Of a stretch of 64,000 nt of DNA, positions 1 to 8,933 are shown piece by piece. The position numbers were made by a program, and so were the translations under genes. Numbering within the stretch: position 1 is the stretch's first letter; each line of letters starts with the position of its first letter. The DNA comes from Pseudoclavibacter caeni. GTDB taxonomy: Bacteria; Actinomycetota; Actinomycetes; Actinomycetales; Microbacteriaceae. Under the pieces are notes generated by a model. That model did no database searches. It saw only the letters and a program-made list of their open reading frames with translations, and was not told the origin of the DNA. The stretch spans positions 62,001-126,000 of the forward strand of contig NZ_WBKA01000004.1 in the NCBI RefSeq assembly GCF_008831125.1. Reading direction: 5' to 3'.

Positions 1-12
1 GGATCCCGGGCT

Positions 13-26
13 CCCGCCCACGCGGG
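13..26 (-). terminator. Weak hairpin downstream of the small membrane-protein pair
   Basis: A 5-bp perfect inverted repeat (CCCGC, 4-base loop, GCGGG) lies just past the stop codon of the 36-509 gene. It has no T-run, and the window edge cuts off further context, so this is only a possible terminator. Confidence 0.25.
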
Positions 27-35
27 CCGCAGCGG

Positions 36-509
36 CTACTGCTGTACGAGGACGTCCTCGAGAAGCGTCCCCAGAATCAGATCGTTCACGGCGGGCACGG
101 ACATGACCGCCTGCTGAGCTGACACGACCACGACGGGCACGAGCGCGAGGCCGGCGAGCAACACGAGCGCCCGCTGCCACCACGCCCGCCCGCGCGACAC
201 CCCCCAAGTGCCGACGAGCAGCCCGACGGGCACGAGTGCCGAGACAGCGAGCAGCGCCCACCGCGTCCACCCGAACGTGGCGAACACGAGCTGCCAGCCG
301 GTGTCATCGTTGGCGAACGCGAAGGCGAACGCCTGCCACACCGGGTAGGCGAACGCGAGCGCGCCGATGACGAGCCAGACCACGTCACCGCGGGTGACGC
401 GGGCATGCCGTGCCCCCGACCGCGCGACCAGCCCGTCGGAGCGGGCGTCGGCCGGCCGGGAGCGGTCCACTGCCGCCGCGACGGCTGTGTCGTCACGCTG
501 CTCGTCCAT
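36..509 (-). CDS. Small integral membrane protein of unknown function
   Basis: This encodes 157 residues of unknown function. The first ~45 residues are polar and charged (starting MDEQRDD), followed by three hydrophobic stretches that should span the membrane, one near residues 50-70, one near 80-100 and one near 115-135. The ATG at 509 is preferred to the longer frame because the upstream extension is arginine/proline-rich shadow sequence. The gene follows another small membrane protein (539-943) on the same strand with a 29-base gap, so the two are probably co-transcribed and may form a complex. I recognise no family. Confidence 0.7.
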   Translation of the reverse strand: MDEQRDDTAVAAAVDRSRPADARSDGLVARSGARHARVTRGDVVWLVIGALAFAYPVWQAFAFAFANDDTGWQLVFATFGWTRWALLAVSALVPVGLLVGTWGVSRGRAWWQRALVLLAGLALVPVVVVSAQQAVMSVPAVNDLILGTLLEDVLVQQ

Positions 510-538
510 GGTGCTCTCTCCGCGCCCCCGTCGCGCGC

Positions 539-943
539 TCAACGGCCCGCTCCCGCCGCGATGATCAGCGTGAGGATCCACGGCCAGGGGGCCAGCAGCA
601 CGAGGCCGGCGACGCCCCACAGCGCCTTCCACGGCCAGCGGCGGCCGGGCAGCAGGATGAGCCCGGCGACGCCCCACAGCAGCGGGGCTCCGACGCCGAG
701 CACGAGCTGCACCCGGTCGAGCCCGTCGAGCAGGGGCTGCGGCGGGGTGTCGAGCCGGCCGAGCAGGATGCTCGCCCAGGCGACGGTGAACAGGACGAGC
801 ACGCCGAGGACGACGCCCACCCCGATCAGCGCCGGCGCGGGCAGCCGGTCGAGCGCGGCGAGGCCGCCCGCAGGGGCGTCCTCCGCCGCATCGGTCGCGC
901 CCGAGACGTCATCCGCCCCCGGGACGTCATGCTCACCGGCCAT
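539..943 (-). CDS. Small integral membrane protein of unknown function
   Basis: This encodes 134 residues. An acidic, alanine-rich N-terminal segment of about 35 residues precedes three hydrophobic segments (around 38-60, 78-98 and 108-130); the last two are rich in Trp and Gly. The start is supported by a GGAGAGGAG purine tract six bases upstream of the ATG and by a possible -10 (TATCAT, minus strand) at 993-998. It is the first gene of a likely two-gene unit with 36-509. It lies downstream of ilvC, separated from it by a possible terminator. No family is recognised. Confidence 0.7.
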   Translation of the reverse strand: MAGEHDVPGADDVSGATDAAEDAPAGGLAALDRLPAPALIGVGVVLGVLVLFTVAWASILLGRLDTPPQPLLDGLDRVQLVLGVGAPLLWGVAGLILLPGRRWPWKALWGVAGLVLLAPWPWILTLIIAAGAGR

Positions 944-1078
944 AGCCAGCTCCTCTCCGATCGCGGCCCGTCCGGACCACTGTCTCAGGTCACCATGATA
1001 CGGGCCCAGCCGCGCGGCCGGATGGCAGCGCCCCTGACCGCCGCGGGAGGGACGCCGCCGAATCCGTCCCGAGACGGA

Positions 1079-1112
1079 CGATGGGCCGCACCCGTGAGGG
1101 CGCGACCCATCG
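1079..1112 (-). terminator. Likely terminator of the ilvBNC operon
   Basis: An inverted repeat CGATGGG (1079-1085) / CCCATCG (1106-1112) encloses a second, imperfect stem with a GTGA loop, giving about 14 paired positions. It lies 47 bases after the ilvC stop. There is no T-run, as is common in high-GC actinobacteria. A second 6-bp hairpin follows at 1063-1078. Confidence 0.5.
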
Positions 1113-1159
1113 GACCGGCGTTGCAGACGACCCCGGTCATGCCGCTCGAACCCGGCGGA

Positions 1160-2197
1160 TCAGGCGTGGCGGTCGACGTGCCCCTCGACGTAGTCGGAGT
1201 CGACCGGCTTCGACCAGGCGAACAGCGCGCGCAGCTTCGGGCCGACCTTCTCGATCGGGTGCTCCTCCTCCTTGGCGCGCAGCGCCTTGAACTCGGGGGC
1301 GCCGGCCTTCTGGTCGTCGACGAAGCGCTTGGCGAACGCGCCCGACTGGATGTCGGCGAGCACGCCCTTCATGTTCTCCTTGACGTGGGCGTCGATGACG
1401 CGCGGGCCGGAGACGTAGTCGCCGTACTCGGCGGTGTCGGAGATCGACCAGCGCTGCTTCGACAGGCCGCCCTCGTTGATGAGGTCGACGATCATCTTCA
1501 GCTCGTGGCAGACCTCGAAGTAGGCGATCTCTGGCTGGTAGCCGGCCTCGGTGAGGGTCTCGAAGCCCGCCTCGATCAGGTGCGACACGCCGCCGCAGAG
1601 AACGGCCTGCTCGCCGAACAGATCGGTCTCGGTCTCCTCGGTGAAGGTCGTCTTGATCGCGCCGGCGCGGGTGCCGCCGATGCCCTTGCCGTACGACAGG
1701 GCCGTCTCGAAGGCGTGACCGCTCTCGTCGCGCTCGACCGCCACGAGCACCGGCACGCCGCGGCCGGCCTCGTACTCGCGGCGGACGATGTGCCCCGGGC
1801 CCTTCGGCGCGATCATCACGACGTCCACGCCCTTGGGCGCGTCGATGTAGCCGAAGCGCACGTTGAAGCCGTGTGCGAACAGCAGCGTCTTGCCGGGGGT
1901 CAGGTTCGGCTCGATGTCCTTCTTGTACAGGTCGGCCTGGTACTGGTCGGGGGCGAGGACGACGATGACGTCGGCCCACTTGGTGGCCTCCGCGTTGCTC
2001 ACGACGGTGAAGCCGACCTCCTCGGCGTGCTTGCGGGTCTTCGACCCCTCGCGCAGGGCGATGCGGACGTCGACGCCCGAGTCACGCAGGTTCATCGCGT
2101 GCGCATGCCCCTGCGAGCCGAAGCCGATGACCGCGACCTTCTTGCCCTGGATGATCGTCAGATCCGCGTCGTCGTCATAGAAGATCTCTGCTGCCAT
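1160..2197 (-). CDS. ilvC: Ketol-acid reductoisomerase (NADP+)
   Basis: IlvC converts acetolactate or acetohydroxybutyrate to the dihydroxy acid, the second common step of valine, leucine and isoleucine synthesis. The 345-residue protein is the short class I form. The N-terminal Rossmann motif [12 protein letters not shown] (about residues 26-37) binds NADPH, and the C-terminal knotted domain carries the conserved acidic Mg2+ ligands (for example in [14 protein letters not shown]). The ATG at 2197 has a GGAG tract 5 bases upstream. It is the last gene of ilvB-ilvN-ilvC. The 116-base gap after ilvN holds a hairpin, so ilvC may be processed or expressed separately. Confidence 0.97.
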   Translation of the reverse strand: MAAEIFYDDDADLTIIQGKKVAVIGFGSQGHAHAMNLRDSGVDVRIALREGSKTRKHAEEVGFTVVSNAEATKWADVIVVLAPDQYQADLYKKDIEPNLTPGKTLLFAHGFNVRFGYIDAPKGVDVVMIAPKGPGHIVRREYEAGRGVPVLVAVERDESGHAFETALSYGKGIGGTRAGAIKTTFTEETETDLFGEQAVLCGGVSHLIEAGFETLTEAGYQPEIAYFEVCHELKMIVDLINEGGLSKQRWSISDTAEYGDYVSGPRVIDAHVKENMKGVLADIQSGAFAKRFVDDQKAGAPEFKALRAKEEEHPIEKVGPKLRALFAWSKPVDSDYVEGHVDRHA

Positions 2198-2271
2198 GGT
2201 GTCTCCATTCTGTTGATGTGGTGGTGGGTGTGGTGGGCCCGTCGTCGCGAACGCGCCGGCGGACGGTGTGC

Positions 2272-2294
2272 CCGGCCCGCACCGACCGGGCCGG
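2272..2294 (-). other. Intercistronic hairpin between ilvN and ilvC
   Basis: A perfect 8-bp inverted repeat (CCGGCCCG at 2272-2279, CGGGCCGG at 2287-2294) with a 7-base loop lies between the ilvN stop and the ilvC start. It could be a partial terminator or an RNA-processing or stabilising element. This is inference from structure alone. Confidence 0.4.
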
Positions 2295-2303
2295 AGCGGC
2301 GGG

Positions 2304-2813
2304 TCAGCCGCGGGCGACCCGGTCGGTCATCGAACGGGGCCCCCGTGCGATCGCGAGCAGCCCGGACTGGACGAGCTCGCGGACCCCGTAAGGCTCGAGC
2401 AGGCGCAGCAGCGCGCGATTCTTCTGCGCGTCGCCGGTCACCTCTATGACCAGAGCGTCCTGCGAGACGTCGACGACCCGGGCCCGGAACAGCTCGGCGA
2501 TCTCGACGATCTGCGAGCGTGAGCCGGCGTCGGCGCGCACCTTCACGAGCATGTGCTCGCGCAGCACGGAGCTGTCGGCCTCCAGTTCGACGATCTTGAT
2601 CACGTTGACGAGCTTGTTGAGCTGCTTGGTGACCTGTTCGAGCGGCTGGCGCTCGACATCCACGACGACGGTGATGCGCGACAGCCCCTCGACCTCGCAG
2701 TTGCCGACGGCCAGCGAGTCGATGTTGAACCCACGCCGGGCGAACAGCCCCGCCACGCGGGTGAGCAGGCCGGGGCGATCCTCGACCAGCAGGGAGAGCA
2801 CGTGCTTGCTCAT
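2304..2813 (-). CDS. ilvN: Acetolactate synthase small (regulatory) subunit
   Basis: This is the regulatory subunit of acetohydroxyacid synthase, which activates IlvB and confers valine feedback inhibition. The 169 residues begin [15 protein letters not shown], the family's usual start, and form an ACT domain ([20 protein letters not shown]) followed by the C-terminal ALS_ss domain. The ribosome-binding site decides the start: GGAGG lies 7 bases before the ATG at 2813 but only 1 base before the alternative ATG at 2819, which overlaps the ilvB stop as ATGA. Either start couples translation to ilvB, which ends at 2816. Confidence 0.93.
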   Translation of the reverse strand: MSKHVLSLLVEDRPGLLTRVAGLFARRGFNIDSLAVGNCEVEGLSRITVVVDVERQPLEQVTKQLNKLVNVIKIVELEADSSVLREHMLVKVRADAGSRSQIVEIAELFRARVVDVSQDALVIEVTGDAQKNRALLRLLEPYGVRELVQSGLLAIARGPRSMTDRVARG

Positions 2814-2815
2814 GG

Positions 2816-4600
2816 TCATTCCTCCCCTTCGAACGCGGGCGACTCGTCACGCGCGTACTGGATGAAGTCGTTGCTGACACCCTGCGGCACCATCGGCCAC
2901 ACCATCGCGTCCTTCGACACGACGAAGTCGATGACCACCGGCCGGTCGTTCACCGACAACGCCCAGGTGATCGCGTCGTCGATCTCGTCCGCCCGCTCGA
3001 CCCGGCGGCTCGCGCAGCCGTAGGCCTCCGCGAGCTTCACGAAGTCCGGCACGCGCTGCGTGCCCGCGCCGGTGTTCAGCTCGGTGTTCGAGTACCGCTC
3101 GTCGTAGAAGAGGGTCTGCCACTGCTTGACCATGCCGAGCGACGAGTTGTTGATCACGGCGACCTTGATCGGGATGCCCTCGATCACGCAGGTCGCGAGC
3201 TCCTGGTTGGTCATCTGGAAACAGCCGTCGCCGTCGATCGCCCACACGACCCGGTCGGGCTCGGCGACCTTCGCGCCCATCGCCGCCGGCACCGCGTAAC
3301 CCATCGTGCCCGCGCCGCCGGAGTTGAGGAAGGAGTTCGGCCGTTCATAGCGAATGAACTGCGCGGCCCACATCTGATGCTGGCCGACGCCGGCCACGTA
3401 CACCGCCTCGGGGCCGGTCAGCTCGCCGATGCGCTGGATGACCCGCTGCGGGGCGAGCAGCCCGTCGCTCGGCTCCGTGTACCCGAGCGGGTAGTCCTCG
3501 CGCAGCCGGTTGAGATGCTCCCACCACTGCGAGAGGTCGGGGGCGCCCTCGGCGGTCTCCGCCTCGTACTGAGGCAGCAGCTCGTCGAGCACCTGGCGCA
3601 GGTCGCCGACGATCGGCACGTCCGCATGCCGGATCTTCGAGATCTCCGCCGGGTCGATGTCGACATGGATGATCTTCGCCAACGGCGCGAACGTCTTCGC
3701 GTTGCCGGTGACCCGGTCATCGAAGCGGGCGCCGAGGCTGACGATGAGGTCGGCCTGCTGCAGGGCCAGCACCGCCGGCACCGTGCCATGCATGCCGGGC
3801 ATGCCCAGATGCTGCGGATGCGAGTCGGGGAACACCCCGCGCGCCATCAGCGTGGTGACGACCGGGGCGCCGGTCGCCTCCGCGAACGCCTTCAGCTGCG
3901 CGGCCGCACCCGAGCGGATCACACCGCCGCCGACATAGAGCACGGGACGCTGCGCGTGGGCGAGCAGCTCCGCCGCCGCCTGCACCTGGCGGCCGTGCGG
4001 CTGCGTCGCCGGGTGGTAGCCCGGCAGAGACACCTGCGGCGGCCACTGGAAGTCGGCCAGCCCCTGCTGGGCGTCCTTGCTGATGTCGACGAGCACCGGG
4101 CCGGGACGACCGGTCGTGGCGATCTCATGGGCCGCGGCGATCGCACCGGCTACCTCGTCTGCGCTGCGCACGAGGAACGAATGCTTGGTGATCGGCATCG
4201 TGATGCCGACGATGTCGGCCTCCTGGAACGCGTCGGTGCCGATCAGGGTCGAGAACACCTGGCCGGTGATCGCCAGCAGCGGCACCGAGTCCATGTACGC
4301 GTCGGCGATCGCGGTGACGAGATTCGTCGCGCCCGGCCCGGACGTCGCGATGCACACGCCGATGCCGCGGCCGGTCGAGGCGTACCCCTCGGCGGCGTGG
4401 CCAGCGCCCTGCTCGTGGCGGACCAGGTAGTGGCGCAGCCCCTTCGCGTCCATGAGCGGATCGTAGGTCGGCAGGATCGCCCCGCCGGGAAGCCCGAAGA
4501 CGTCCGTGACGCCGAGTCGACGCAGGGAGGCGATGACGATCTCGGCACCGGTCATGCGCGTGTGCGCGGCGCCGGGTGACGGTTTCGGGGTGGGAGTCAT
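2816..4600 (-). CDS. ilvB: Acetolactate synthase large (catalytic) subunit
   Basis: This is the thiamine-diphosphate enzyme that condenses pyruvate with pyruvate or 2-oxobutyrate, the first common step of branched-chain amino acid synthesis. The 594 residues have the usual three domains. The N-terminal ThDP-PYR domain has [11 protein letters not shown] and the catalytic glutamate in [14 protein letters not shown]; a central FAD-binding domain follows; the C-terminal ThDP-PP domain has [12 protein letters not shown]. The ATG at 4600 is preferred because GAGGAG lies about 7 bases upstream; the extra 19 codons of the longer frame fall in the regulatory leader. It is translationally coupled to ilvN. 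Confidence 0.97.
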   Translation of the reverse strand: MTPTPKPSPGAAHTRMTGAEIVIASLRRLGVTDVFGLPGGAILPTYDPLMDAKGLRHYLVRHEQGAGHAAEGYASTGRGIGVCIATSGPGATNLVTAIADAYMDSVPLLAITGQVFSTLIGTDAFQEADIVGITMPITKHSFLVRSADEVAGAIAAAHEIATTGRPGPVLVDISKDAQQGLADFQWPPQVSLPGYHPATQPHGRQVQAAAELLAHAQRPVLYVGGGVIRSGAAAQLKAFAEATGAPVVTTLMARGVFPDSHPQHLGMPGMHGTVPAVLALQQADLIVSLGARFDDRVTGNAKTFAPLAKIIHVDIDPAEISKIRHADVPIVGDLRQVLDELLPQYEAETAEGAPDLSQWWEHLNRLREDYPLGYTEPSDGLLAPQRVIQRIGELTGPEAVYVAGVGQHQMWAAQFIRYERPNSFLNSGGAGTMGYAVPAAMGAKVAEPDRVVWAIDGDGCFQMTNQELATCVIEGIPIKVAVINNSSLGMVKQWQTLFYDERYSNTELNTGAGTQRVPDFVKLAEAYGCASRRVERADEIDDAITWALSVNDRPVVIDFVVSKDAMVWPMVPQGVSNDFIQYARDESPAFEGEE

Positions 4601-4609
4601 GATGGAACG

Positions 4610-4684
4610 CTCCTCGGAGATGATGATGGTCCTCGTGGGCTCGATCGGTGCTGTCACCCGCTGGCCGGAACGCTGGGCGAGGAG
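4610..4684 (-). promoter_or_regulatory. Possible Shine-Dalgarno-sequestering element of ilvB
   Basis: The ilvB ribosome-binding region (CGAGGAG on the minus strand, plus coordinates 4610-4616) is exactly complementary to CTCCTCG (4678-4684), which lies 15 bases after the leader-peptide stop. Pairing would hide the ilvB ribosome-binding site. A ribosome stalled upstream in the Leu/Val/Ile codons could favour a different fold. I find no canonical U-tailed attenuator here, so translational attenuation is a plausible alternative to transcriptional attenuation. Seven base pairs could also arise by chance in GC-rich DNA. Confidence 0.35.
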
Positions 4685-4699
4685 ATCAGCGCCACCCGG

Positions 4700-4825
4700 T
4701 CAGCGGCCGAGAATGAGCAGGAGGACGAGAAGAAGGACGACCAGGGAGGGAATGATGAGAGAGGAGACGAGCGCTCGTGGCGAGACGGAGGACATGCGGC
4801 CAGCGGAGAGCACGGCACGGGTCAT
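4700..4825 (-). CDS. ilv operon leader peptide (branched-chain attenuator)
   Basis: This short gene encodes 41 residues, upstream of ilvB on the same strand. Its last 19 residues, LIIPSLVVLLLVLLLILGR, contain 15 Leu, Val or Ile, the signature of a leader whose translation senses charged tRNA for the operon's own products. The ATG at 4825 has a GAGGAG tract about 12 bases upstream; an internal ATG (residue 11) would give a 31-residue form with the same sensor run. The stop is 99 bases before the ilvB start. Comparable ilvB leaders are known in Corynebacterium and other actinobacteria. The hydrophobic run could instead be a small membrane peptide, but position and composition argue for attenuation. 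The 4601-4959 interval holds no other gene. Confidence 0.75.
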   Translation of the reverse strand: MTRAVLSAGRMSSVSPRALVSSLIIPSLVVLLLVLLLILGR

Positions 4826-4895
4826 GGCTTCCGCTCACTCTCCTCGTCTGCTCACCGCGCGCCTGATGCGGCGCGGCTCCCTCTGATCGATAAGC

Positions 4896-4923
4896 GGGGA
4901 CCTCGGCGGATCTCGCCGACCCC
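4896..4923 (-). terminator. Hairpin between otsB and the ilv leader
   Basis: A TCGGCG/CGCCGA stem (4903-4908 and 4914-4919) is flanked by GGGG/CCCC (4896-4899 and 4920-4923). On the minus strand it follows otsB by about 37 bases, so it may terminate otsAB. If ilv transcription begins near 4927, it would instead be a 5'-leader hairpin. Confidence 0.4.
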
Positions 4924-4933
4924 GCGATATGCC

Positions 4934-4939
4934 ACCCTA
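4934..4939 (-). promoter_or_regulatory. Candidate -10 element of the ilv operon
   Basis: The minus strand reads TAGGGT here, about 110 bases upstream of the leader-peptide ATG. The matching -35 position would overlap the otsB stop and is poor (TGAGCC). This is a weak candidate based on position. Confidence 0.3.
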
Positions 4940-4959
4940 GCACACCGGGACGAGCCGGC

Positions 4960-5742
4960 TCAGTCCCGCAGCATCGCGTGTCGTCGGCGCAGCCCGCTGA
5001 GCGTGAGGAGCACCCCGGCCAGGGCGCGGGGCCCGACCACCCGGTAGGCGGCCAGCGACTCCCCCGGCCCCACATGCACCCCCACGTCATGTGGCTCGAG
5101 CACACGGAAGACGTCCTCGTCCGTGCGGTCGTCACCGGCGTAGAAGACCGTGTCGGCCCCGGTGCGCTCGCGCAGCGTCCGCACCGCCCGCCCCTTGTCC
5201 GTCCGCCGCAGCGAGAACTCGAGAACGTCGTGGCCCGGGATCATGCGCGCGGCCGGCACCCGCTCCGCCACCCGCTCGCGGGCCAGCAGCTGCAGCCGCT
5301 CGGCCGCGGAACGGTGCACCGTCCGGGTGTGCAGCACCGCGCCCACCGGCTTGTGCTCGACCCAGGCGCCCGGGGCCTCGGCGGCGACCTGCTCCAGCAG
5401 CTCGCCGACCGCGGCCACGTCACTGATGCCCCCGGCGCTCAGCGGCTGCGGGTCCTCCCCCTCGCCCAGCTGCATCTGCGCGCCGTGCGAGCCGACCAGC
5501 AGCATCCCCGGCGGGGCGTCGCTGACCTGGCGCAGCGAGTCGAGCGCACGACCGGAGACATAGGCGACATCCGTGTCCGGGGTATCCCACAGCCGGATGA
5601 CGGCCAGATGCGCGTCCGCCAGCGAACGCGAGTCAGCCGGGTCGTCGGTGAACGGTGCGACCGTGCCGTCGAAGTCGAGCGCGACGAGTAGATGCGGCAC
5701 CCGCGCGATCCGACGCAGCGCGGCGTCCAGCTCCGGGGTCAC
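4960..5742 (-). CDS. otsB: Trehalose-6-phosphate phosphatase
   Basis: OtsB dephosphorylates trehalose 6-phosphate to trehalose in the cytoplasm. The 260 residues form a HAD-superfamily hydrolase. Motif I is ALDFDGTVAPF (about residues 18-28), with the nucleophile Asp in DFDGT, and motif IV is GDDRTDEDVF near residue 215. The start is taken as the GTG at 5742, giving a GTGA overlap with the otsA stop and hence translational coupling; the longer ATG frame only adds arginine-rich shadow sequence. It forms the second gene of otsA-otsB. Confidence 0.92.
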   Translation of the reverse strand: MTPELDAALRRIARVPHLLVALDFDGTVAPFTDDPADSRSLADAHLAVIRLWDTPDTDVAYVSGRALDSLRQVSDAPPGMLLVGSHGAQMQLGEGEDPQPLSAGGISDVAAVGELLEQVAAEAPGAWVEHKPVGAVLHTRTVHRSAAERLQLLARERVAERVPAARMIPGHDVLEFSLRRTDKGRAVRTLRERTGADTVFYAGDDRTDEDVFRVLEPHDVGVHVGPGESLAAYRVVGPRALAGVLLTLSGLRRRHAMLRD

Positions 5743-7262
5743 GCGCGCCCTCCGCCGTCGGCCCGCGATCGCGCCCCACGCCGTGAGCCGTCCTCGGCGG
5801 CGAGCCCCTGCCGGTTGTCGTCGCTGACCGCGCGCAGCCGGGCGAGGAACGCATCCGACCACCGCTCCACGTCGTCCTCGCTCACCCGTCGCCGCATCGC
5901 CCGCATCCGCCGGGAGACCTCCGCCGGGGACATCTCCATCGCCTGCACGATCGTGTCCTTCAGCCCGTCGATGTCGTGCGGGTTGATCAGCAGCGCCGTC
6001 TTCAGCTCGTCGCTGGCTCCGGCGAACTCGCTGAGCACGAGCACCCCGTCGTTGTCGACATGCGTGGCCACGAACTCCTTGGCCACGAGGTTCATCCCGT
6101 CACGCAGCGCCGTCACCAGCAGGATGTCGGCGGCGAGGTAGAACGCGGCCATCTCGCGGCGGGGGAAGCTGCGATGCAGATACTGGATCGCCGGCCGGCC
6201 GATCACGCTGTGATCGCCGTTGATGCGCGCGACCGTCAGCTCGATGTCGTCGCGCAGCCGACGATACGTCTCGACCCGCTCGCGGCTCGGCACCGCGATC
6301 TGGATGAGCGTCGTGTCCTCCACGTGCACGCGCCCCTCGTCGAGCAGCTCGCCGTACGCCTTCAGCCGGTGACGGATGCCCTTCGTGTAGTCGAGCCGGT
6401 CGATGCCGAGCAGCACCCGGTGCGGGTCGCCCAGGTCGTGCCGGATGCGCCGTGCGCGCTCTCGGATCTCGGGGTCACGGCCCAGTTGCTCGAACTCGTG
6501 GGCGTCGATGGAGATCGGATAATCGTCGAAGACCGCCAGGTGCGCGCCCATGCCCGACTCCGGATCGGCGGGCACCTCGATCGTGCCCCGGCGTGAGGAC
6601 AGCCCGAGCAGGCTGCGCACCGCACGAGAGAAGTTGCGCGCGTCCTCCGCGCGCTGGAATCCGATCAGGTCGGCGCCGAGCAGCCCCTCGAGGATCTGAC
6701 GCCGCCACGGCAGCTGGGCGAACAGCCCGTACGGCGGGAAGGGGATGTGGTCGAAGAACCCGATCGCGAGATCTGGCCGCAGCCGGCGCAGGATGCGCGG
6801 CACGAGCTGCAACTGGTAGTCCTGCACCCACACCGTCGCCCCCGGTGCGGCGATCTCGGCGACCCGCTCGGCGAAGCGGCCGTTGACCGACCGGTAGCTC
6901 TCCCACCACACCCTGTGGTAGAGCGGCTGCGCGATCACGTCGTGGTACAGCGGCCACAGCGTCGCGTTCGAGAACCCCTCGTAGTACCGCTCGAGCTCCT
7001 GCTCGCTCAGCGAGACGGGGAAGACGTGGAAGCTGCCGCCGCGTGAGCCGCCCTGCGCCACGAACGGCTCGAACTCCTGATCCGGCACCCCGGGCCAGCC
7101 GACCCAGGCACCGTGGGAGAGCTCCATGACCGGCTCCAGCGCAGTGACCAGACCGCCCGGCGAGCGCCGCCACCCGGAGGTGCCGTCGGGGCCGACCGTG
7201 CGGTCGACGGGCAGCCGATTGGACACCACGACCAGGTCGAAGCGATCCGCTGATGCGCTCAT
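5739..7262 (-). CDS. otsA: Alpha,alpha-trehalose-phosphate synthase (UDP/GDP-forming)
   Basis: OtsA joins a nucleotide-activated glucose to glucose 6-phosphate, making trehalose 6-phosphate for osmoprotection and envelope lipids. The 507-residue GT20 enzyme shows VVVSNRLPVDR at the N-terminus, WVGWPGV, VWVQDYQLQLVP, the substrate motif GFFDHIPFPP, RLDYTKGIRHRL and the nucleotide-sugar motif LRDGMNLVAKEFV. The ATG at 7262 is preferred to upstream starts because AAGGGGAG lies 6 bases before it and the protein then begins at the family's usual place (MSASADRFDLVVVSNR). It is the first gene of the otsAB pair. Confidence 0.96.
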   Translation of the reverse strand: MSASADRFDLVVVSNRLPVDRTVGPDGTSGWRRSPGGLVTALEPVMELSHGAWVGWPGVPDQEFEPFVAQGGSRGGSFHVFPVSLSEQELERYYEGFSNATLWPLYHDVIAQPLYHRVWWESYRSVNGRFAERVAEIAAPGATVWVQDYQLQLVPRILRRLRPDLAIGFFDHIPFPPYGLFAQLPWRRQILEGLLGADLIGFQRAEDARNFSRAVRSLLGLSSRRGTIEVPADPESGMGAHLAVFDDYPISIDAHEFEQLGRDPEIRERARRIRHDLGDPHRVLLGIDRLDYTKGIRHRLKAYGELLDEGRVHVEDTTLIQIAVPSRERVETYRRLRDDIELTVARINGDHSVIGRPAIQYLHRSFPRREMAAFYLAADILLVTALRDGMNLVAKEFVATHVDNDGVLVLSEFAGASDELKTALLINPHDIDGLKDTIVQAMEMSPAEVSRRMRAMRRRVSEDDVERWSDAFLARLRAVSDDNRQGLAAEDGSRRGARSRADGGGRA

Positions 7263-7444
7263 GCGATCTCCCCTTCCGTGGGCGGCGTGGGCCACCACGA
7301 TGGTATCGCACCCCTCTGACCGGCCTGCGTGCACCCCCTCCGGCGCCCCCGCGGGCCGCAGACCTGTCTCCCCCGGCTCCCACAGACCCAGGCGGTCCCG
7401 GCGGAGGACGCCTCGGACCGCCCCGACGCCCCACGGCGACGGGA

Positions 7445-8176
7445 TCAGCGTTCGCCGGCGTCCGACCCCATCTCCGCGGGGGCGCGCCGGGCGTGCACCC
7501 GGTGCACGACGAAGACCGCCACGGCGACACCGACCACGGCGAGCACCACCCACTGGAACGCGTCCACGAACGCGATGATGCGGTCCAGATGCTCGCCGAG
7601 CAGAAACCCACCCAGCACCAGCGCCGTGTTCCAGACCAGCGACCCGACCGCCGTGAGCGGCACGAACACCGCCATGCGCATCCGCTCGACCCCCGCCGGG
7701 ATCGAGATCAGGCTGCGGAAGACGGGCACGAGCCGCCCCACGAGCACGGTCGCCGGCCCATGACGGACGAACCAGCGGCGGGTGCGCTCCACATCCTGCC
7801 CGCTCAACAGCGGGATGCGGTCGGCCAGCCGCACCAGCCGTTCGTGCCCCAGCCAGGCCCCAAGCCCGTACAGTGCGAGGGCGCCCGCCACCGACCCCAC
7901 GGTCGCCCAGACGATGACGGCGACGAGACCGAGCTCGCCTCGCGCAGCCGCGAACCCCGCCAGCGGTAGGATCGCCTCGCTCGGGATCGGCGGGAACAGG
8001 TTCTCCAGCGCGATGAGCAGGCCCACACCCGGGGCGCCCAGCGCCGCCATCACGTCGGCGACGAACGCGGCGATCACGCCCGCATCACCCCCGGCGAGCA
8101 CGGCGGCCGCCGGCACCGCGGACGGGGCGAAGCCCGCGGGCATGGCGGCGGGCGCGAGCGGGGCGGAGACGGACAT
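7445..8176 (-). CDS. DedA/SNARE-associated family membrane protein
   Basis: This 243-residue polytopic membrane protein belongs to the DedA family, whose members act in membrane-lipid flipping and membrane homeostasis. Family marks are the ENLFPPIPSEAILPLAG segment (about residues 58-74), the G-x-x-x-G-rich helix that follows, and the VGRLVPVFRSLISIPAG motif with its conserved arginines (about 145-161). GAAGGAAG precedes the ATG by about 6 bases, and a possible -10 (TATCGT on the minus strand) lies at 8213-8218. The neighbours are not functionally related. The exact substrate is unknown. Confidence 0.9.
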   Translation of the reverse strand: MSVSAPLAPAAMPAGFAPSAVPAAAVLAGGDAGVIAAFVADVMAALGAPGVGLLIALENLFPPIPSEAILPLAGFAAARGELGLVAVIVWATVGSVAGALALYGLGAWLGHERLVRLADRIPLLSGQDVERTRRWFVRHGPATVLVGRLVPVFRSLISIPAGVERMRMAVFVPLTAVGSLVWNTALVLGGFLLGEHLDRIIAFVDAFQWVVLAVVGVAVAVFVVHRVHARRAPAEMGSDAGER

Positions 8177-8434
8177 GCGGCTTCCTTCGATCGGGAACGG
8201 GGCGTCGGCCTCACGATAGCAGAGGACGGGGCCCCGGCCATGCCCGAGGCACCCGCGGGCGCCGGCGGCCGGGGCGGCCGGGGACCGATCCCCTCCCGCG
8301 AGACGCCCGGCTCGCCCGACCCCGCTGCGCTAGGCTACGAGGCGGTGTCGGCACGAGTCCGGCGCCACCGGCACGCCGCTCCGCTCCCCCGGCGCGGACG
8401 CGGGCGCCGGGGGAGCGGAGCACACGGAGGCGAG

Positions 8435-8821
8435 ATGTCGGACGGACGGTCACCCTGGCAGCTGCGGACGGCGGGGACGCTGCTCGCCCTCGAGGGCCTC
8501 GGTGCGCTCGCGCTGGCCGTCTGGGCGCTCGTGGAGGCCGTGACCGGCGGGGGCGCCATCGCGTCCACCATCGCGCTCGCCGTGATCTGCGCCGGATTCG
8601 GCACGTGGATCCTGCTGGCCGCCCGCCGGCTGCGCCGCGGCCGCTCCTGGGCGCGAGCAGCCGGGGTGTTCGTGCAGCTCGTGCTCGTCGCGATCGCCGC
8701 CGGCAGCCTCGGCGGCCCGGAGAGCAGCCTGCCCGCGTTCATCGCGCTGCTCGTGCCCGCGCTGCTCACGGGCGTGCTGCTGTTCACCCGGCCGGTCATC
8801 GAGGCGACCCGCGAGCGCTGA
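8435..8821 (+). CDS. Small four-helix membrane protein
   Basis: This encodes 128 residues, mostly hydrophobic, with four predicted membrane helices (around 12-35, 40-62, 72-95 and 100-120). GGAGG lies 4-5 bases before the ATG at 8435; the longer upstream frame is arginine/proline-rich shadow sequence. It is monocistronic between divergent dedA and convergent bcp. The general look resembles small actinobacterial membrane proteins annotated only as hypothetical. No function can be assigned. Confidence 0.75.
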   Translation: MSDGRSPWQLRTAGTLLALEGLGALALAVWALVEAVTGGGAIASTIALAVICAGFGTWILLAARRLRRGRSWARAAGVFVQLVLVAIAAGSLGGPESSLPAFIALLVPALLTGVLLFTRPVIEATRER

Positions 8822-8933
8822 GCCCGAGCAATCGCGGCGAGGTCGCCGCGTCCCGGTCCTCGGACCGGATGCGCCCGGCCACTGACGCCCCAGCGCTCGC
8901 CCCGGGGTCTGGTCGCCCGGGCCGGGTCGAGGC

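Noticed and set aside
410-2449. Long plus-strand frame (679 codons) across ilvC
   Set aside because: It is antisense to ilvC and the small membrane genes, rich in Arg/Asp/Ala/Pro, with no domain sense. Long shadow frames are common in high-GC DNA.
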